Below, piece by piece: positions 51,107 to 52,823 of a DNA stretch of 52,823 bases. This stretch comes from Paenibacillus marchantiophytorum (GTDB taxonomy: Bacteria; Bacillota; Bacilli; Paenibacillales; NBRC-103111). Below the pieces are notes generated by a model. That model had not been told where the DNA came from and did no database searches. It saw only the letters and a list, made by a program, of their open reading frames with translations. The stretch lies in NCBI RefSeq assembly GCF_014640555.1, contig NZ_BMHE01000050.1:1-52823 (forward strand), given 5' to 3'. The position numbers and the translations under genes were made by a program. Numbering within the stretch: position 1 is the first letter of the stretch; each line of letters opens with the position of its first letter.

Positions 51107-52180
51107 GTGATCGTGCCGATGGTAGCCGTTTCGCAATTAAAATATGGTGAAAAATTAGGCGATAACGTAATAACGAAACTAGGGAATATCCTTTTTAATA
51201 AAGGGAAAATAATAAACGATCGAGATATTGAAATTCTCAAAGCATTTCTGATTTCGTCTGTCTTTATTGAATCCAAGAATGGCGATGAGACCGAGGATAC
51301 GGTAGAAGAAACGAAATTGAAGGAAACCACGACGACCTCTCCCTTTCAAGTTGAATATCAGAATATGTTAAAGTTACTTAGGAGCGTTTTCCTTCTTGCC
51401 AATGGGGGACAACCCATCCCTATTCTAGATATTCGCAATGGACTTGAAGCACTCATCCAGCACATTGATGCCTATAAGGTACTTACGTTTGCGCCGAAGA
51501 ATCGTAATCTGCAGGACTATATTTTTCATAAAAGCATTATGGTCAGCTTAACGTCCTACTCCCTAGCAAGATGGCATGGGCTCCCACAGAAGGATTTGGT
51601 GCAAATTGGGATAGCCGGTCTGCTGCATGACATAGGAACGTCCAGAGTTGATCCCGCTATACTGGAGAAGAAGGGCCGTCTAACAGATGTTGAGATGGAT
51701 GAAATTAAGCAGCACACACTTATTGGCTATCAGATTCTTAAAAACATCTCCGGCATCAATGAAGGTGTGAAACTAACTGCCGTACAGCATCACGAGCGTG
51801 AGGATGGCTCCGGTTATCCTTTAGGAATTAAAGGCGATAAGATTCATATGTACGCCAAAATTGTTGCTATTGCTGACATCTATAACGCGATGACGAATGA
51901 ACGTTACCATAAGACGGCCTTGTCGCCCTATATTGTCCTTGAGCAGCTCTTCACAGATTCATTCGGCAAAGTGGATCCAACACTAGTCCAAGTATTTATA
52001 AACAAATCTACTCAGATCAGTAATGGCACTTTGGTTAAGTTGAGTGATAATCGTGTAGGAGAGATTATTTTCTCGGATCGAGCTTATCCGACGCGGCCTT
52101 GGGTTAATGTGAACGGAACGATAGTCAACTTGACGCTAGAAAGAAACTTGTTCATCCAAGATGTCATCGGACATATCTAA
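51107..52180 (+). CDS. HD-GYP domain protein (probable c-di-GMP phosphodiesterase)
   Basis: A 357-residue protein. An N-terminal region of about 130 residues precedes the HD-GYP domain: GLLHDIGTSRVDPAIL, HTLIGYQIL, HHEREDGSGYPLGIKGDKIHMYAKIVAIADIYNAMTNER. The fold hydrolyses cyclic-di-GMP. This gene type commonly follows gyrA in Paenibacillus. The start is GTG at 51107 after AAGGTG; an ATG at 51119 is possible. Confidence 0.9.
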   Translation: MIVPMVAVSQLKYGEKLGDNVITKLGNILFNKGKIINDRDIEILKAFLISSVFIESKNGDETEDTVEETKLKETTTTSPFQVEYQNMLKLLRSVFLLANGGQPIPILDIRNGLEALIQHIDAYKVLTFAPKNRNLQDYIFHKSIMVSLTSYSLARWHGLPQKDLVQIGIAGLLHDIGTSRVDPAILEKKGRLTDVEMDEIKQHTLIGYQILKNISGINEGVKLTAVQHHEREDGSGYPLGIKGDKIHMYAKIVAIADIYNAMTNERYHKTALSPYIVLEQLFTDSFGKVDPTLVQVFINKSTQISNGTLVKLSDNRVGEIIFSDRAYPTRPWVNVNGTIVNLTLERNLFIQDVIGHI

Positions 52181-52200
52181 TAGATAAATGCTTGAGCTCG

Positions 52201-52224
52201 TCCCCCTTTCTGTAGGGGGATTTT
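52201..52224 (+). terminator. Terminator of the HD-GYP gene
   Basis: Six-pair tccccc/ggggga stem followed by TTTT. Confidence 0.8.
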
Positions 52225-52321
52225 GTATATATAAGGAGTTAATGTTGGAGTCGCTCGAAAGCGTTGTAGAACCTATTGCAGGCTAGGTTATTCCTATTAT
52301 TAAAAAATAATAAAGAAAAGC

Positions 52322-52350
52322 TTGCATTCCTTAGTAGGATTTGTTATATT
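52322..52350 (+). promoter_or_regulatory. rRNA promoter P1
   Basis: TTGCAT (52322-52327), 17-base spacer, TATATT (52345-52350), upstream of the 16S gene and in tandem with P2. Confidence 0.78.
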
Positions 52351-52407
52351 ACTCCTTGTCGCTTCGGCGGTCGAACGAAAGAACGAAAGAAATTGAAAAA
52401 AAAGTTC

Positions 52408-52437
52408 TTGCAATCGAATAGGCCGATGTGGTATATT
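52408..52437 (+). promoter_or_regulatory. rRNA promoter P2
   Basis: TTGCAA (52408-52413), 18-base spacer, TATATT (52432-52437), preceded by an A-tract. A box-A-like antitermination sequence (GATCTTTGAAAACTGAAC) follows at about 52482-52500. Confidence 0.8.
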
Positions 52438-52611
52438 GATCAGGTCGCCTTTGAGGGGCGAAGGATGAATAAGGAAGAAATTGATCTTTGAAAACTGAAC
52501 AACGAGTGAGTAAGCACGAACGAGCAATCGTTCAAAAAGAGATTGCAAAATCTCGCTAGCAAGTCAATGAGCATTTCAGCTTTCAGATATATGGGTGAGT
52601 AATCATCCACT

Positions 52612-52823
52612 ACTATGGAGAGTTTGATCCTGGCTCAGGACGAACGCTGGCGGCGTGCCTAATACATGCAAGTCGAGCGGATTTGTTCCTTCGGGGGCAA
52701 GTTAGCGGCGGACGGGTGAGTAACACGTAGGTAACCTGCCTAACAGATCGGGATAACTATCGGAAACGATAGCTAAGACCGGATAATTGGTTTTCTCGCA
52801 TGAGAGAATTATGAAACACGGAG
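52612..52823 (+). rRNA. rrs: 16S ribosomal RNA, 5' part (cut by window end)
   Basis: Contains AGAGTTTGATCCTGGCTCAG at the expected place near the 5' end, then ACGAACGCTGGCGGCGTGCC and GCGGCGGACGGGTGAGTAAC. The sequence style is Paenibacillaceae-like. Only 212 bases are in the window; the mature 5' end is set by comparison with E. coli numbering. Confidence 0.97.

Overview
The window is chromosomal DNA around the replication origin of a Paenibacillus-like spore-forming Firmicute. Seen directly: the gene order noc-rsmG-mnmG-mnmE-jag-yidC-rnpA-rpmH-[oriC]-dnaA-dnaN-yaaA-recF-remB-gyrB-gyrA-rrn; soj/spo0J with two perfect parS sites; the sporulation gene yyaC; and the first 212 bases of a 16S rRNA gene. 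Genes left of about 41.5 kb lie mostly on the minus strand and genes right of it on the plus strand, as expected for replication running outwards from oriC.

Layout. 0-8 kb: a poorly conserved stretch with a GC-rich stand-alone murD, a metallophosphoesterase, a DJ-1/PfpI gene behind a ZTP-type riboswitch, a frameshifted lipoprotein gene and a large dynamin-like GTPase whose ribosome-binding site lies in a terminator-like hairpin. 8-9.5 kb: the rpsF-ssb-rpsR operon. 9.5-12.6 kb: a YjzC-like protein, a small membrane protein, a Tat-exported beta-helix protein and a lipoprotein. 12.68-28.52 kb: a 15.8-kb integrated element in a tRNA-Ser(CGA) gene, bounded by a 60-bp direct repeat. 28.6-41.5 kb: housekeeping and segregation genes on the minus strand. 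41.5-52.8 kb: oriC, the dnaA-to-gyrA replication block, an HD-GYP protein and the rRNA promoters and 16S start.

The element is the unusual part. It has a tyrosine integrase next to the intact tRNA and a lambda-like divergent control region (XRE repressor against a leftward run of tiny, mostly overlapping genes). A winged-helix replication-initiator-like protein has a pair of 22-bp direct repeats upstream. A leftward late-type operon ends in a short phage tape-measure protein and a phBC6A51-type homeodomain protein. I see no capsid, portal, large terminase, tail-tube, lysis or conjugation gene. Cargo includes an Abi-alpha-like protein, a HicAB toxin-antitoxin pair, a holin-like type I toxin and a protein with a possible HEPN motif. 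This fits a phage satellite or a phage-derived defence island better than a complete prophage. That is an inference.

The most novel signal is a non-coding stretch of the element (22132-22542) with at least eleven different hairpins. Every one is centred on ACGT, ACAT or ATGT, while the arms differ completely. Fold-preserving G-T wobbles favour a plus-strand RNA or single-stranded DNA. Further hairpins lie at 21164-21275, 21811-21830 and 22021-22123. No known RNA or DNA family was recognised for this array.
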